A DNA stretch of 64,000 nt from Rhyacichthys aspro. Lineage: Eukaryota; Chordata; Actinopteri; Gobiiformes; Rhyacichthyidae. The notes under the pieces are model-generated. The model saw only the letters and a list, made by a program, of their open reading frames with translations. It was not told where the DNA came from and searched no databases. Below, in pieces: positions 49,288 through 63,900 of this stretch; position 1 is the first letter of the stretch, and every line of letters begins with the position of its first letter. The DNA is taken from assembly GCA_036850595.1 (NCBI GenBank), contig CM072149.1, positions 1,340,001 to 1,404,000 of the forward strand, given 5' to 3'. The translations under genes and the position numbers were made by a program.

Positions 49288-51880
49288 AGTGTAGGAACTT
49301 GCTCTTAAATCTGGAATAAGCGCAGAAAAATGGAGAAAGGAGCATAGAAATTAAAAAGAACTTTGTTGTGAGAGTAAATTTAAAGACATTCTCTGATGAA
49401 ATTAAATACATTTTGTTTTAAGGTGATTGCTATGACTCAAAGTAGTTTAGAAATTGAAGTTATAGTGACTTACATTGATTTGGCGGCGGATCAGAGTCTC
49501 CTCGACAGTGGAGTGACTCTTTTGCTCAACTGTTCTTTGGCCTCTGTATGTGGTATCGGGTTAATCATTCATATAGCTTCCAAACATTTCAGAGGATGGA
49601 CTTAGTAAACATGAAGGTTAACTCTGTGGAACTCTGGTAATGTTATTAATGATGAACTCAACAAGACAACAAGACAATCCAAGCTTTGTGCAAGATTCTT
49701 CTAAAATATCTCTAAAAATTGTGAGAAATTGATGAGAAAATGTGCTGCGATTTCACACGAGGACCAGCAGGAGGCGCAGTCTGACACGTTTCATGCCCGA
49801 CGTGTTCCTTTTTAAATCCACAAGATGGCGTTAAAACATTAAACACACACGCTTTTCTTTCTACCCAATCCATAACCATCCAGGAGCATGAAATACTCAC
49901 ATGATGTGTTTCGAAAAGGACTTTGAAGTGGATTTGTCAGAGGTTTGAGGTATGGGACATTCTGCTCAGAGGAAAGGACACATGAATCCTCCGAAAGCCC
50001 AAAACCATTTTCCTAGATAAATAATGCCTCTTGGAAACATGACTATCAAATTATATTGAGAAGTTGCAAGATAAAGACTGCAAACAATAGAGGAAACTTT
50101 AAAAAATCAAAAGTAAAGTTGAACCAAAATGCATTTCTTTCTAATTTATTTCTAAGCTATTATTGATTCCACATTTCAAAATCGTCAAATCACACCACAT
50201 TTGATTTTGTGCCGTAGAATATTGTAGTTAATAGAAGGTGCTTTGTTGTTGTTAATCATGTCTAGAACAAATTCAGGGCTTGTGTACAAGTAGCTGCTGA
50301 CATGGCTCCTGTTTTTCTCACAGTTTGAGGCTGTGCGGACATCTGGAAAACATTCAGGAGACAGACTTCCCCTTCTCCAGGCATCCACATCAAAGAGGGC
50401 TCCACATAATGTCTCCTGTAAAGACTGAGTCAGAGCGGGGTCTGACCCGGGTGCCCACCTGAACCTTGTAATTACCGAGTGTACATGAAGTAGACAGTTC
50501 ATTCTCCGCCAGAGTTTAGTACACTTTTGTTTTCATTGTCACAAAAACGGTCATAAAATGAGCATCCTACTTTCAGCAACTCTTCGTTATGAGACAGTAG
50601 AATTATTTTTAAAAGTTGGAGCTAAAAACACAGCAATCTGGCTTTACTTTTTCTTACTGATGACTGCCGTTTTCATTCGTTGCAAAAAAGCAGCTTTAGA
50701 TAACGATTCAAAGTTAATAACACATCCCTAAACACTTCCTATGTGTGGTTTTCTCACAGCGCGAACACCTGCTGCTGCTCTCAGGTCTTTTATTTAGTGG
50801 AAAGGTATGTCTTTGTGTGTGTGAAGTTTGCAGCACCTGATGTTTAGCGGACTCTGCTCTCTCTTTCAGCCTCAGCAGCTCTCCACCTCTCCCCGCTGTG
50901 AGTGATCTTTGCCACAAACTGTTTACAGTCACAAGATCTCATCGGGGACTGAGCCAGGCCTTGAGGAAGTAGAATGAATGAAGGAGAACTCGAGTGCAAC
51001 TCCACCTAAACAACAGGTAAAGATCTGTGATGAGAAAATAATAAACGATAGCAAAAAGAATAACGCCTGAATGACATGAAAACAAACAGAATAACATACA
51101 ATAGCGTAGAATAATAACTAAAAGAGGTCAGTCTCCATTGTTGGCACGTAGAATAAACTGATAGAAAACACAGGGGCATATGGGAGACAGTTATATTCTG
51201 GATAACATTACGAATGGACAGCAGATGCTTTATACAGATATTCTTTATTGTTTTTTTATTATCAAAAGTGACCCAGAAATCAGTGTACTACAGTGTTGGT
51301 TCCAACGTGGTTTAAAGAGAAATATATAAGTATAATAAAGGTGCATATTCATCATCATCAACATTTTCTTCCATTTCTCTCATGATTTCGTTATGTAAGT
51401 CTAAATGAAACATGAGCTGTTAACATTTGGTCACAGTGTGCTTTTGTACATCAGCGTGGTCTATTTATTTGGGCTGGAAAGTATTTAATTACTGTACTGC
51501 TAACGCCGTACTTTTGATATGTGCGTGCCCTTTTTGACTTTTACAGTTAAAATAAAGAAAGGAGTGAGGATTTAAGCCTCTCACCACCGCACTTCCTCCT
51601 CCATTTTTGCACAAAAATGAAGAAATAATTATCACAAAACATGTAAACGAATCAGTTCCATTTTTTTCTTTAAGATCAGAACAGAAGACCCACCTCCACA
51701 ATGGAAAGATGAGTGGTCCAGCCCCTCCCTCTTCTCTCAGCTCTCTCCTTAAACCAAAAGCCCACAGAATAACCAGAAGGCTCTTTGCTTTTACAAGTGA
51801 ACTGCTTTATCTTAGCCTCTCTCTGTGTCGAATGGAGTCAGTCGAGTGAGCTCGTGAGCGTCGGACGCCGTGCTGCAGCC
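49288..51880. promoter_or_regulatory. Head-to-head kynu/vwde intergenic region
   Basis: About 2.6 kb between the divergent start codons must hold both 5'UTRs and the promoters. I see no convincing TATA box, repeat or CpG island. Open frames here, such as minus 50185-50502, show no recognisable family. The regulatory role is inferred from position only. Confidence 0.4.
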
Positions 51881-51956
51881 ATGGACTCTTGCACCACTGG
51901 ATACTTATGCTTTGTGCTGCTCTGTGGGGTGTACTTGACTGCATTTGCTCAGCGTG
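51881..51956 (+). CDS. vwde: vwde exon 1, start codon and signal peptide
   Basis: ATG in the context gcagccATGG. Encodes MDSCTTGYLCFVLLCGVYLT then AFAQR, a hydrophobic signal peptide with likely cleavage after AFA. The donor is gtaggtgc in phase 1. The junction codon GAG fits the exon 2 frame, which supports this start. Confidence 0.88.
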
Positions 51957-54900
51957 GTAGGTGCATGAAAAATATTCTCGTGTTTAGGTATAGGTTTGAA
52001 GGGTTATGATGTACAGAGTTTGTAATTGATTTGTTTCTGCATTCAGCAAAAGCAGCATTCAACAATAAAGAACCATTTTTATTAATAACATAAAGTAGAG
52101 GTGTCAAACTCAAAGTGGTGAGGGGCCACAATTGTTAATACGAATCATTTCAGGGGCCGAAGATAGTGACATTTTATAGAAACTGTTTGCAGTTGGATTT
52201 GAACAGGTTTTAGTCAGATTTGAACAGGTTTTACATGGATTTGATCAGGTTAAAGTCAGATTTGAATTGGTTTTAATTGGATTCGAACAGGTTTTAGTCA
52301 AATTTGAACAGGTTTTACATGGATTTGATCAATTTTAATTGGATTTGAACAGGTTTAAGTCAGATTTGAAGAGGTTTTAGATGGATTTGAATTGGTTTTA
52401 ATTGGATTCGAACAGGTTTTAGTCAAATTTGAACAAGTTTTACATGGATTTGATCAATTTTAATTGGATTTGAACAGGTTTTACATGGATTTGAATTTGT
52501 TTTAATTGGATTTGAACAGGTTTTAGTCAGAATTGAACATGTTTTAGTTGGATTTTAACAGGTTTTAGTTATCTTTGTAGAAAAAATTAAATCCATTAAA
52601 ACTATCACCTTCTAAATGCATTGAAGGGCCGCATAAAACACTGCAAAGGGCCGCATTTGGCCCCCGGGCCTTGTGTTTGACATGTGTGACATAAAGCTTA
52701 CTTAATTTATATTATATTTAGAGACAGAGACAAACCCAAAGACTGTATATCTTCAGTTCTTGAAAAGGCTCACTGGGGCAGGATGATAGATTTTGTGAGT
52801 CACAAATGACATAGACCAGAACACCATTAGTTCTTGTTTGTTCAAAATAAATGCAGCTTTTTTTGTAGCATGTGAAGCTAATGAATCAAATGTTGGAACT
52901 GTTACTGGCCTGTTGCATTTCTTGCTTTGGATATGACAAAAACTATAATAATAAATGTGTAGCAGTTCACATAATTATTAAAATGGTAGAGCATCCTTCT
53001 AAAATGAAAATAAATCAAATCAACACTATATCAACAGTAATTAACAGTTGTGAGCATGTGTGCATGTGCTCATTCATGCAGCCGGGACATGCTGAAGCTC
53101 ACTCTCATCAGGGCTTATTGCACACATGTCAAACTCAAGGCCCACGGGCCAAATGCGGCCCTTTGCAATGTTTTATGTGGCCCTTCAATACATTTAGAAG
53201 GTGATATTTTTGGCACTAAATTTTAATATTTGAATTTGAACATGTTTTAGATGGACTTGATTTTTGCTGCAAAGATAAGTAACTAAACCTGTTCAAATCT
53301 GACTAAAACCTGTCCAAGTCTACCTAAAACCTGTTCAAATTCAACCAAAACCTGCTAAAATCCATCTAAAATCTGTTGAAATACAACTAAAACCTGTTCA
53401 AAACTGATTAAAACCTGTTTAAATCCACCTAAAACCTGTTCAAATTCAAGCGACCCATTGAAATCCAACTAAAACCTGTTCAAAACCGATTAAAACCTGT
53501 TTAAATCCATCTAAAACCTGTTGAAATCTGACTAAACCCTGCTGAAATCTGACTAAAACCTGCTGAAATCTAACTAAAACCAGTTTCCATAAAAGGAGGG
53601 AATTACTGTTTGTGTGATAACTTTTGTAAGAATAAAATGAAGGTGAAATCTCATATTCAAAATTTAATAAAAGCTTCCTGAAAGGATTCTTATTAACTTT
53701 TGTGACCCCTCACCACTTTGAGTTTGACACCACTGGCTTCAAGCCTGATAGCATTAATAAAAGTGAGCTTTTTCACTCAAATCTGGTCAACATTTTGCAA
53801 AGTGCACAGTATCAAGCTAGCTTCAATGAAACATATAACAGTAACAGTAAGTGTTTGCTGTGTAGGAAACACAGACAGGGCTCAGGGAACGTCTCAGTTG
53901 TGTTATCCCCATAGAAATCCATGTAAAGCTGAGAATCTGAAGCTTTCTCGGCAGATCCCTCTCACATCTGGTCCTCTCTCAGAGCCGCTCTTTTGGCTCG
54001 CTGTCACCTCCCCCAAAGCACCCCTTCCTCCTTCCAGCTCCATAAACTCATTAAGCTGCCAATTGGAGGTGTTTAACCAGCAGACAATGGCTCCAGGACG
54101 GTCTCCTCTCAGATGTTTGGACAACACGTGACCTCCAGTCCTGTCAGCAGAATGTCCAGACCAGACTAGCATGTAAACAAAGCCATTTGCCTTAAAGGGC
54201 TGTCAACATGAGCAGCGTGTAAGACCTTGGGGACTAGTTTAAGACATTTTAAGAGAGATTCTGCAAAAGTTTTGTGAGATCCTGGACAATAACTGTGAGA
54301 ACTTGCAAAACAATATATTTTTTCTCTCTCTCCGTGTTCACTCGTGTAAAAAGCACAGTTAAAAAGAAGAGAAAGGGACATGTTTCAAGGTGAACGGAAG
54401 AGCTGTTGATGAACCTGTTTAAAGTGTGTGGGAAAGTGTAGTTTCCTCTTGTGTCTGCTGCAGCTGTAGGGCTGTACTCAGATAACTGTCATGCACCACT
54501 GGCTTCAGCCTTTCTTCCTGGTGCGATGATTCAGAGGTCAAAGCCTCTCAGGAATGTTTTTCTTGGTAATTGAGATATGAGATGATTCTTACATCTAGCT
54601 ACAAGAGCCCTTTATATGATGGTGTTAATGAAAATGGAAAAGTCGTTATGCATTTTCACACGGATCAACTGAAAGGTAGTGGACGCCAGCGTAACATCGA
54701 TACGAAAAGACAGTTGTAAAGATGGCAAAAATATCATAACTTGATTCTTCTTCACCATGTCATGTGTTTGATAAAGACGCACCAGCATTAACTCGCTTAA
54801 ATATTGCAGGTTCTTAATTTTAAAAACATAAGATCAAGGAGAAAAACAGGAAAAGGCAAGAATTAAACCTAGGATACATCTTTTGTTCAGAAACATATGA

Positions 54901-57900
54901 GTGTGCTTCTCCAGCAGGGCTCAGTTTGTCCTCTCTGGGCACCTGTAGAAGCAGGAAGTAATGAAACTAAAATTCCACTGGGTTCTATGGAGCTTTTGGG
55001 CTTTTTTTTCTCCATTGACTGACTTGACTTTTCCCTGCACAAACTCCAGAGTGTCATCCAGGAGGTCATCGAATTCTTCGGAATCCATACCGCAGCACTG
55101 ACTTCGACTCCACAGAGATCCAAAACACAGCAATTCAGGATCTCATCTGTGACCACTCTCTGGCACCAGGCTGGTACAGATTCATCATTAACAACAAGCC
55201 TGCAGAGATGCCTACAAGCTGTGTGGAGGTAAGAGAAAGAACATCAGTAAAATAAAAAAAAAAAAAAACAGAGACCACACAAGCCAAACTTCATCTGCAC
55301 TCTTTGTCAAATATTGCCTGTGCCTCAGGTCAGTTGATTGGTTTAATAAGTACCTACAACCCAGGTTAAGGGTACTGGCTGACTGCTTTGTGATGACAGT
55401 AATGACTGTTTCTGTCCCAAGACCTTCTCATTTCTTGATCATCTTCGTTTTGTATACTATACAGAGGGTAAAAACTAGAGAATGCCTTTATTCTTTTCAA
55501 ACTTGTCAATGTCAATTAAAATAACTATCAAGAATGACTATTATCTTCAAATTGGCCCTTTTTATCTGCACCTGTGGCTGTGTTTTTACATTTGTGACAG
55601 GTACCTGCTTTTTTTTGTTATTTCAGTAATACTTGTTCCAGTTAAAACAATTGTAAACACTTAAAATCAAATTAAAAAAGGTTTAAGGAGACATTTTTTC
55701 ATGTCTTTACGTATGAGATCTATTGTTTCCACTTGTCCATGTCCACAGAGAGTACATATAATCAATTATTCCTGTCCTGGGTGTAGATGAACCGCTGCGG
55801 GACACAGGCTCCGGTGTGGCTGTCCCTGAAAGACACCCCTCTGCCTCAGCCCGGTGAGGTCCGCCAGCTCTCGGCATGCGCCACTTGGCAGTTCTTCCAC
55901 AGCAGCGCAAAGGACTGCTGCCTCTTCCGAATCCCCATCACTGTCAGAAACTGTGGGCAGTTTCTGCTCTACTACCTGCAGCCGACTCAGGGCTGTATGG
56001 GATACTGCGCCAAAGGTAACCAGAAGTGTGATGATATATATCGTGATTTAAGATACAGTGGTTCCTCGTTTATCGCGGGAGTTACATTCTAAAAATAACC
56101 CGCAATAGGTGAAATCTGCAAAGAAGTCAGCTTTATTTTTTACAATTATTATATATGTTTTAAGGCTGTAAACCCCTCACCACACACTTTATACACTTTT
56201 CTCAGACAGGCATTAACATTTTCTCACATTTCTCTCTTGTTTAAACACTCTCAAAGTTCAAACCTTAGCATCTTCCTCTGCCTTTTGGGTGCGACCGCAG
56301 GTGCCTTTGTCGGTGCAGAATGTTTCGAGAGGAGATTGATTGACAATGGTCTACTACTAGCCAATCAGGACGTAGAACACAATGCGCGAGTTCTCCCTTA
56401 GCCAATCAGGACGCAGAACACAATGCGCGAGTTCTCCCTTAGCCAATCAGGACAGAGAACACAATGCGCGAGTTCTCCCTTAGCCAATCAGGACGCAGAA
56501 CACAATGCGCGAGTTCTCCCTTAGCCAATCAGGACGCAGAACACAATGCGCGTTCATACGCTGTAAAAAAAAAAAAAAAAAAGCAAAAAAATTCCACAAA
56601 ACAGCGAGGCTGCGAAAGGTGAACCGCGTTATAGCGAGGGACAACTGTACAGTACTGTACAGATATATTTTTATGGTATGAGCCTAAATCGTTATATCAG
56701 TGCATTAATAGAGTCTCCCATTCCCTCTCACTGTTCCCTTTGAGCTCAATTCGTCTTCACATGTGAACTGCACACAGACCTGAAACTGTTATTTCTGTTT
56801 ATTCCAACACTTGTTCCATTGTGGTGTTGTTTGTTTACTGATGTGTGAGAAGATGGCTAAACATTTGCACAGCCCTTTTTGAGCAAATAAGAAATGGCCA
56901 ACTGTAGCATTGATAAAAATTGCCTGTTCTCTTCTGATTCTTAGCATTATCTTCTGTCTTTCCAGAGATAGCTGTCTGGGGCTTTATAGTAAGCACATGT
57001 TCGGTGATTTCATAAAAAGACATTTGGTTGTGGCAGCTGCTGCGCCTCTCTTTTCTTTCTTTCTCTGACACCACTGCAGACGAATTCGTTATGCATTAAA
57101 TTGAAGAGCGATTGGAACTAAACATGAACAGAAACGAGTATAAACTAACTCTACACTGTGCCCAGTCAGGTCAGAGAGATGTGGACTCGAGTTTGATTAA
57201 TAAAATCTAAAGAAGTGATGTCTGAGAGATGCGCTGATATTTGGAGCCATTATGTTATTAAATAATTGTCATGATAGGTTTACTCACTAATGCTTGAATC
57301 TAATCATTATCACACAAAAAAAGAAAGTACCTGAAAACACTGGTCTTTTAGTTTGTTAAGTTTTGTACTTTGTTATAAGTATAAAAGTATATTATAATTT
57401 TATGATATATGTATGAATAATTACCAAAAGATTCAGTCTGGCAAGTTTGAGGAGACAAATGAAAATAATTTTTTCAAAATGTGTTTGATTAAATAAAAGC
57501 CTTTCACAGGGTTTGTACAGGTGCTTGAAATCCTTGAAAATGCTTGAATTTGAATCTAGTGTTTTCAAGGTTGTAAAAGTCCTTGAATTTTGGATCAAGT
57601 GCTTGAAAGTGCTTGAAATTCTGATTGTGTTGCTTTAATCATTTACAATCTCAAAGATTTGGCATAAAATCTGACTGTAAGCTCATTTTTGAGATGTCAG
57701 TCTGTAAAAAGAGACCAAACTTAAAGGGACACATTTTTTTTAGTATGAAGCAATTTAAACAGAGTCTTTTTTATGCCACAATGGATTTAAATAAGAAAAG
57801 CTACACTCGGTATATATGTATGTCAACATGTAATTTACCACAGTTGTAAGGTGCTTGAAAAACATGAAAACACACCTTGAAAGTGCTTGAAAAGTGCTGG

Positions 57901-60900
57901 AATTTGAACTTAGAATCACAAAATAAAATCGTCTGACTACGTCATTTTTCTTGTATCAGCTTTTTGCCACCATTTATGTTAGTTGAATGTTTTAGTTGCT
58001 CCAGATGTTGGACCCAGACATTGTCCTCCCGGTGAAGTAGCATCCAATGGCAGATGTACAGGTAAGAAACGTTTGTGAAGCTTTTGCAGACACTTCCCTG
58101 TAAACTTAGATCTGTTTAATCTGTTTTCCAGCTCCTATCCCACCTCTGCCATCGCGGCCGGTCATTACATCTGAACTGATCGGCCACAGCGTCCATCTCC
58201 GGTGCTCCTTCGCCACGCCAACATGGAGACACCCGCTGGGATTCCAAGTGGTTTGGGCCAGACACATCGGCCACAGCATGAAGGCTGAGGTCAGGCAGGT
58301 GTCCACGCTGTTGCCCTTCTCGCTCATCGAGATGGATGGTGTTCACTTCAGGCTCGGGGAAACGGTAATTTCTGCCAGACCCTTGTGAAAGTTTTAGGTT
58401 GTAAATGTGGAGGATTTGACCCCTTAAGAGGCCACGTAATCCATGGATCACATTAACACTCCTTTCACAAAGTTCACAAAGCACAGCCGAGAAAAGGGAA
58501 TGTGTGTCCTATCCCGTAATGCAAAAGTAGGAGGAGGATGGGGAGGTAAATCAGTTGCAGATTGAAACTTTGGTTCAGTCATAACATGGTTGGAGCAGGC
58601 AGCAGAAGGGTGGCCATGTTAAATTAGTTGCAGGTTCCTTTATCACAAACTTCCCACAGGATAATCCTTACTCATTTGAATTCAAAAGTATTGTCACATT
58701 GATAGATTCTTAACTCCACCTCACCTTGAGAGGAAAATTATCATCTATCTTGAATTTAAATATACATAATGAAAGATTTCCTGGTTAGCCTTCACAAACT
58801 GTTTAATTCAAGGCAGCAGATGTTTAGAACAATATCAGACTTTTTAAAGGTCTCAACAAAAAGAGAAATAGTGATTTGTACAAATGGAGGACCAAATTGT
58901 TGCAAATGTGTGTGGACTTTATTGTAGTTTATTGTATCTTTATCTGATTTCTATATTGTCATAATATTGTACAAACATATAGTAACATAGTCATAAGCAT
59001 ATCCACTGTTTTTAGCATATACCCAGTCAGTAACAGCACTAAAATTAGTTATTGCCATTCACCAAAGATATTTTTAAGCAGAATTTTCCCGTAGATAGTT
59101 TTTTTTGTTTGTTTGTTTTTTTTTTCAGTGAGGAGTTGGAGTTAGTTATTATTAAATGCTCCATCCCATTAACTTCTATTTGCACACACAAAAGGCTGAG
59201 AGCCGTCATCTCCCATAGAAATGTACTTTTGCATTTTTCCATTTGTAACAGGACAAAACCCTTGTTTACTACACTATAAACACTCATTTCCTATGTGTGC
59301 GCTCCCATAAAGCTGCAGACGCCTGCCATATTTGGACATAGTCTGTGTCGGGAGCATGTTACAGAAGGCTGTGCCTGCTCATAGGGCTTGTCTGTTAAAC
59401 ATAATGTAGCAGCGTGGGGTCGAAGGTCATCTACCAACCCTGTTAGTTCTTAAGCGCTAGTCACATAATGTGCTATTGTACTAACTAAAGCCATGTGTAA
59501 ATTAAAATCACAATCACACAATCAAATATCGCTCTGATTCATGTGGCTTGAGTGTTTTAATGATGTATTCCTAGAAAAAGTCCAATAAAAAAGCTACACA
59601 GATAACGTCAATATCTGATTATTGACTTTACAGTTCTCCTGCAGCGTGTCAGCTTTTAGTGTCAACTCCAGCCTCAGCCGATCTCCTCCGAAGGAAAGTG
59701 AGAGTTTCTACGCTGGACTCAAGGTAACGCTAAATGTTTCCAATACGACACAAATGGGACTCTGTCAGCTGTCTGATGGTAAAGCACATTTTCATTTGCT
59801 TTAGTTTTCTCCAGACTCGCTGAATATTGCTGAAAACAGTAAGGAGCACGAGGTGATGGTGTACAGCACAGTGCCCGTTCCCTGTTATGAGCCTGACAGG
59901 AGCCAGTGTGGGGTCTCTGTCACGCTAAGTGTCCACGAGCCAGGTCAGTGCTGTAAATATTGAAACGTTCTTGTGTTTACAATTAGGTTAACAATGTCGT
60001 TATTGATTCAGTGGCTGCTTGTACATACATATCTCATTCAGATTAAGGTCCATATTCGGGTAAATCTGAATAAGGTGAACGGCAGCAACTGGAATATTCC
60101 CGTTTAGCATACGTCCAAATAACGTATGACTAAATAAATGTAACCGAAAGAGAATTTTTACATAATCAGGACAGATATTGGATTAAAACTACAGCTCAGC
60201 AATCAAAGATGACTTTAATAAATAATGTAAAATGGACAGAACAGAATATAATGTGGGTTGGAGGGGTTTTTTATTATTATTATTTAGCCTGTTTTTTATA
60301 TGTACTTATTTTTGCATCTGATTTATTTTAATATCAAAATTCTATGAAGATCTCAAAAGCTCAATTGAGATGCTTTAGACCACACATGTCAAACTCAAGG
60401 CCCGGGGGCCAAATGAGGCCCTTTGCAATGTTTTATATGGCCCTTTAATCGTAATATTTTTGGATTTTAGGGTTTAGTTGGATTTTAACAGGTTTTATAT
60501 TGACATAAACAGGTTTTAATTGGATTTGAACAAGTTTCAGTTGGATTTGAACAAGTTTCATTTGGATTTGAACAGATTTTAGATGGATTTGATTAGGTTT
60601 CAGTTGGATTTGAGCAGAATTTTAGTTGGACTTGAACAGTTTTTATATGGTCTTGCACAGAAGACCATATGCAGAAGCCATAGACTGACAAATCCAACGA
60701 AAACCTGTTGAAATCCAACTAAAACTGCTCAAATACAACTGAAATCTGTTCAAGACCATATAAAAACTGTTCAAGTCCAACTAAAACCTGATCAAATCCA
60801 AATGAAATCTAATCAAATCCATTTAAAATATGTTCAAATGCAACTGAAACTTGGAGAGGTTTTTAAAAAAAAAAAAAATAAAAAAAAAAAAAAAAATTTA

Positions 60901-63900
60901 AAAAATTAAAAAAAACCCCGCGGGCCCCACACACCGGGGGGCCCCACACCACAGGGGAGGAGGCAAGTTTTGAGGGCCAACAACACCACATAAAAAAAAA
61001 CAGAAGGGGGAGTAGGCAGAATACTAAAAAAAAAAGGTGGGGTTAGGTTAAAATAAATATGGACCAGCAAAATTTATTAAACCCCAACAGGAACACCAAG
61101 CAAACGGTATAAAAAAAATCTATGAGGATTAGTATAGGGCGATTAAGGTGTTTACATGGTCATCTTATTTCGATATGACCGTAATCAGGCTAAGATCATT
61201 CGAAAATGGTGTTTAAAACCAAAGAATTCTGTTTTAGCGTTAAGTTTATTTCATGTTTTGTCTTTGTTTGCGTCAATGCGCCGACCTCCTTGTCATCAGG
61301 TAAATCCAAAGAGGGGAAACCAGATTACAGGCTTGTAGACAGCTGTGTGTCGTCCATTAACACCGGCTCTCTGTTGTGTTGACGTCCACAGACAGTCTGG
61401 GACCCGAGGCCTCCAATGTGGTGTTGTCTCACTGCCAGGTGGAGCTCCGGCCAAACACCTGCAACAACACCATGTGTGGCCGGGCTTCATTTATTGTCAC
61501 TGCTGTCACTGATTTTACACGGGACTGGAACAGAGCGAGCCTGATCGGCGCTCAGTTCGGACCCACAGCGCCAAGACTTTGGAGAAATTATATTCCCACG
61601 TCCTTTAAAGTAAGTAATACGAAGACTGTTTGGAACAATTGTGCTGTCAAATTATGGACCTCACTATCAGATGTGAACATTTGTGGAAATAAAGCACCTT
61701 TCCTGATATGAAAATGTGGTTTGGAAGTGAAGTCAAGTGAAGATAGTGGCTGTGTCAATACACTACATGATGCATAAAAAAAATCTGACTCCATTCAGAT
61801 GCTTTGCGCTTATCTAAATGACAGAAGTGATCAAGTCCCCTGTGTTGTGAGCTCAGAGGCATAAGGGATATGATACACTGTATGTTCTGCTGCAAGTAAA
61901 AGAAAAATTGGGGTTGTTTTTCAGGGTTCATTTGGATGTCCATGTTCACTTAGTGTCCACAATGATATTTTCAACCAAAGGCCAGACAAGGAAACAAAAG
62001 ATGGTGCTGATGTAGGGAGTGTGGATAAGGGAGGAAATATTTTTGTGGCTTGACCAAAATACTGAGGGTAGCCACTGAGCCAATGAACTCATGGTCCGGT
62101 TTTTTTTGTTTTGTTTGTTTGTTTTTTTTATTCTTATTCTTATAAACTCAACAAAAGCTTGCATCATTGCTCCATGATTATTTGATTCCAACAAACACTG
62201 TATTATTCGAGTTCTAATGTAGCAACCTCGCGTTCATTTCACAAAAACAAATATGATACACCCTAAAAGTTTGAACCAAACTGCACCATAAATACCTATA
62301 GAGAAGCTAGATAAGATTTGCGTTGGTTCTCTGCAGCTTTGACATGAAATGAGTGGCCGCAGGACACCCAGAGTACCCTCTAAGAGTTCCAAAATTAGTA
62401 TCTTTAACAGGTTCCTGCTGTCATCCCAAAGAGCTTCTTACAGGGGCCATAAATGTACCTTGTAACCTTAGGGACTATTAAATCTCTCAGGAAAAAGCAG
62501 AAAGGGCCACAGGTGTGGGTTATGGGAAAACAGGAGCAGAAATTAGAAACTGTTTTTGTTGGAAAATGCTATTAAACTGACTGCAGCTATGATGAAATGA
62601 CTTGAAGTGTTAAGTCCTGAATAACCAGTGTTTATATATGTACACTGACAAATATAGAAGGAACTTATACTACTTAGAAAAGCACAAAACCCTCAAAACA
62701 TTACAATAAAGGAGATTTATGCTATTTCAGCTCAGTTAAATGGACTCGAGTCAATCCCAGTGTGCATTGTTTCATAGTTTGTTGGGTTTTTAAAGAGGAC
62801 TGCTGCTCTAAGTGGTGTTTAGTGCCATGGTTGCATTATGTAAGACTCTCTAGACATTGTGTCTCTGAGTGTTCTGACATAGAGCAGCTTCCCATCTGTG
62901 TTTAGTGAAAACATCAAAGTGTTCCAACAAAGGATCAGGGGGTTGGATCTCCTTAAACTTTGCTCTTGTGACCTTTCCCTTCAGGTCACAGTTCAGGACA
63001 TTCCCACTTCCATGTGCTACTCTTTGACAGACCCACACATCATTACCCTAGATGGCAGGTAACGTACTTCTAGGTCATTTGTGAGCATAGTATATATTAA
63101 AAGTTGTATTTTGACCAATAGTAACTGTGCACTTATGGCTGGGTGATATGTTATTTTTATTAGTTTACTTCACTTTCGGCTATGTCAGTGACAAAGATGT
63201 GCTTTTTAGTAACAAAGCAACTTAACTGTTTGTTATAATGAGGGGTGATGGGAGAATTATGTGAGAAAGGGGCATAAATCTTCACTCATCTTTGTTAAAA
63301 ATTGTGGAGTAGCCTATGCTTGTAATAAGGAAATATACTCATAATGAGAAGAGGGATGTCAACTGCAATACCATCAAAAATCCACAAGGTAAAAGTCTGA
63401 TTTATGTGATTAGGCAATTAATTATACTTTTTTGTGTGTTGATGATATGAGCCACTTTGCTGCAATTATACGGTTTGAGATTAACTTTCCAAATGTGTCA
63501 AATAAGGAAGATGTTATTGATTATTATGTTTGATGCTCAGCTACATCTCATATTTATTTATCATCTCTCTTCCGGGGCAGACGTTACGAGAACCACCAAA
63601 CGGGCAGCTTTGTTCTTTACCGAAGCAAGGCCAGGAAGTTCGAAGTCCACTCTCGTCAGTGGGACTGCGGCAGCCGGCACTATTCCGCGGCCTGTAACTG
63701 CGGTGTAGCCGTGCGAGAGGGTAACGAGGTGGCCATCTTTGACATGTGTGACGGACAACGGCAGGAGACAAGGCCCAGGCTCACTCTGAAGAACCTAGAC
63801 GACGGGGTTAAGAGCCACCAAGTTCGGGTTCTTGAGTCCCACCAGGGAAAGAAGGTCACCGTAGGTATCTGAACGTTTTGTAGAAGATTACCATCAGTGT

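Noticed and set aside
52140..52570. Many near-identical 21-bp repeats, possible satellite or CRISPR
   Set aside because: They are the interior of a hAT-like element with defined ends and target duplications.
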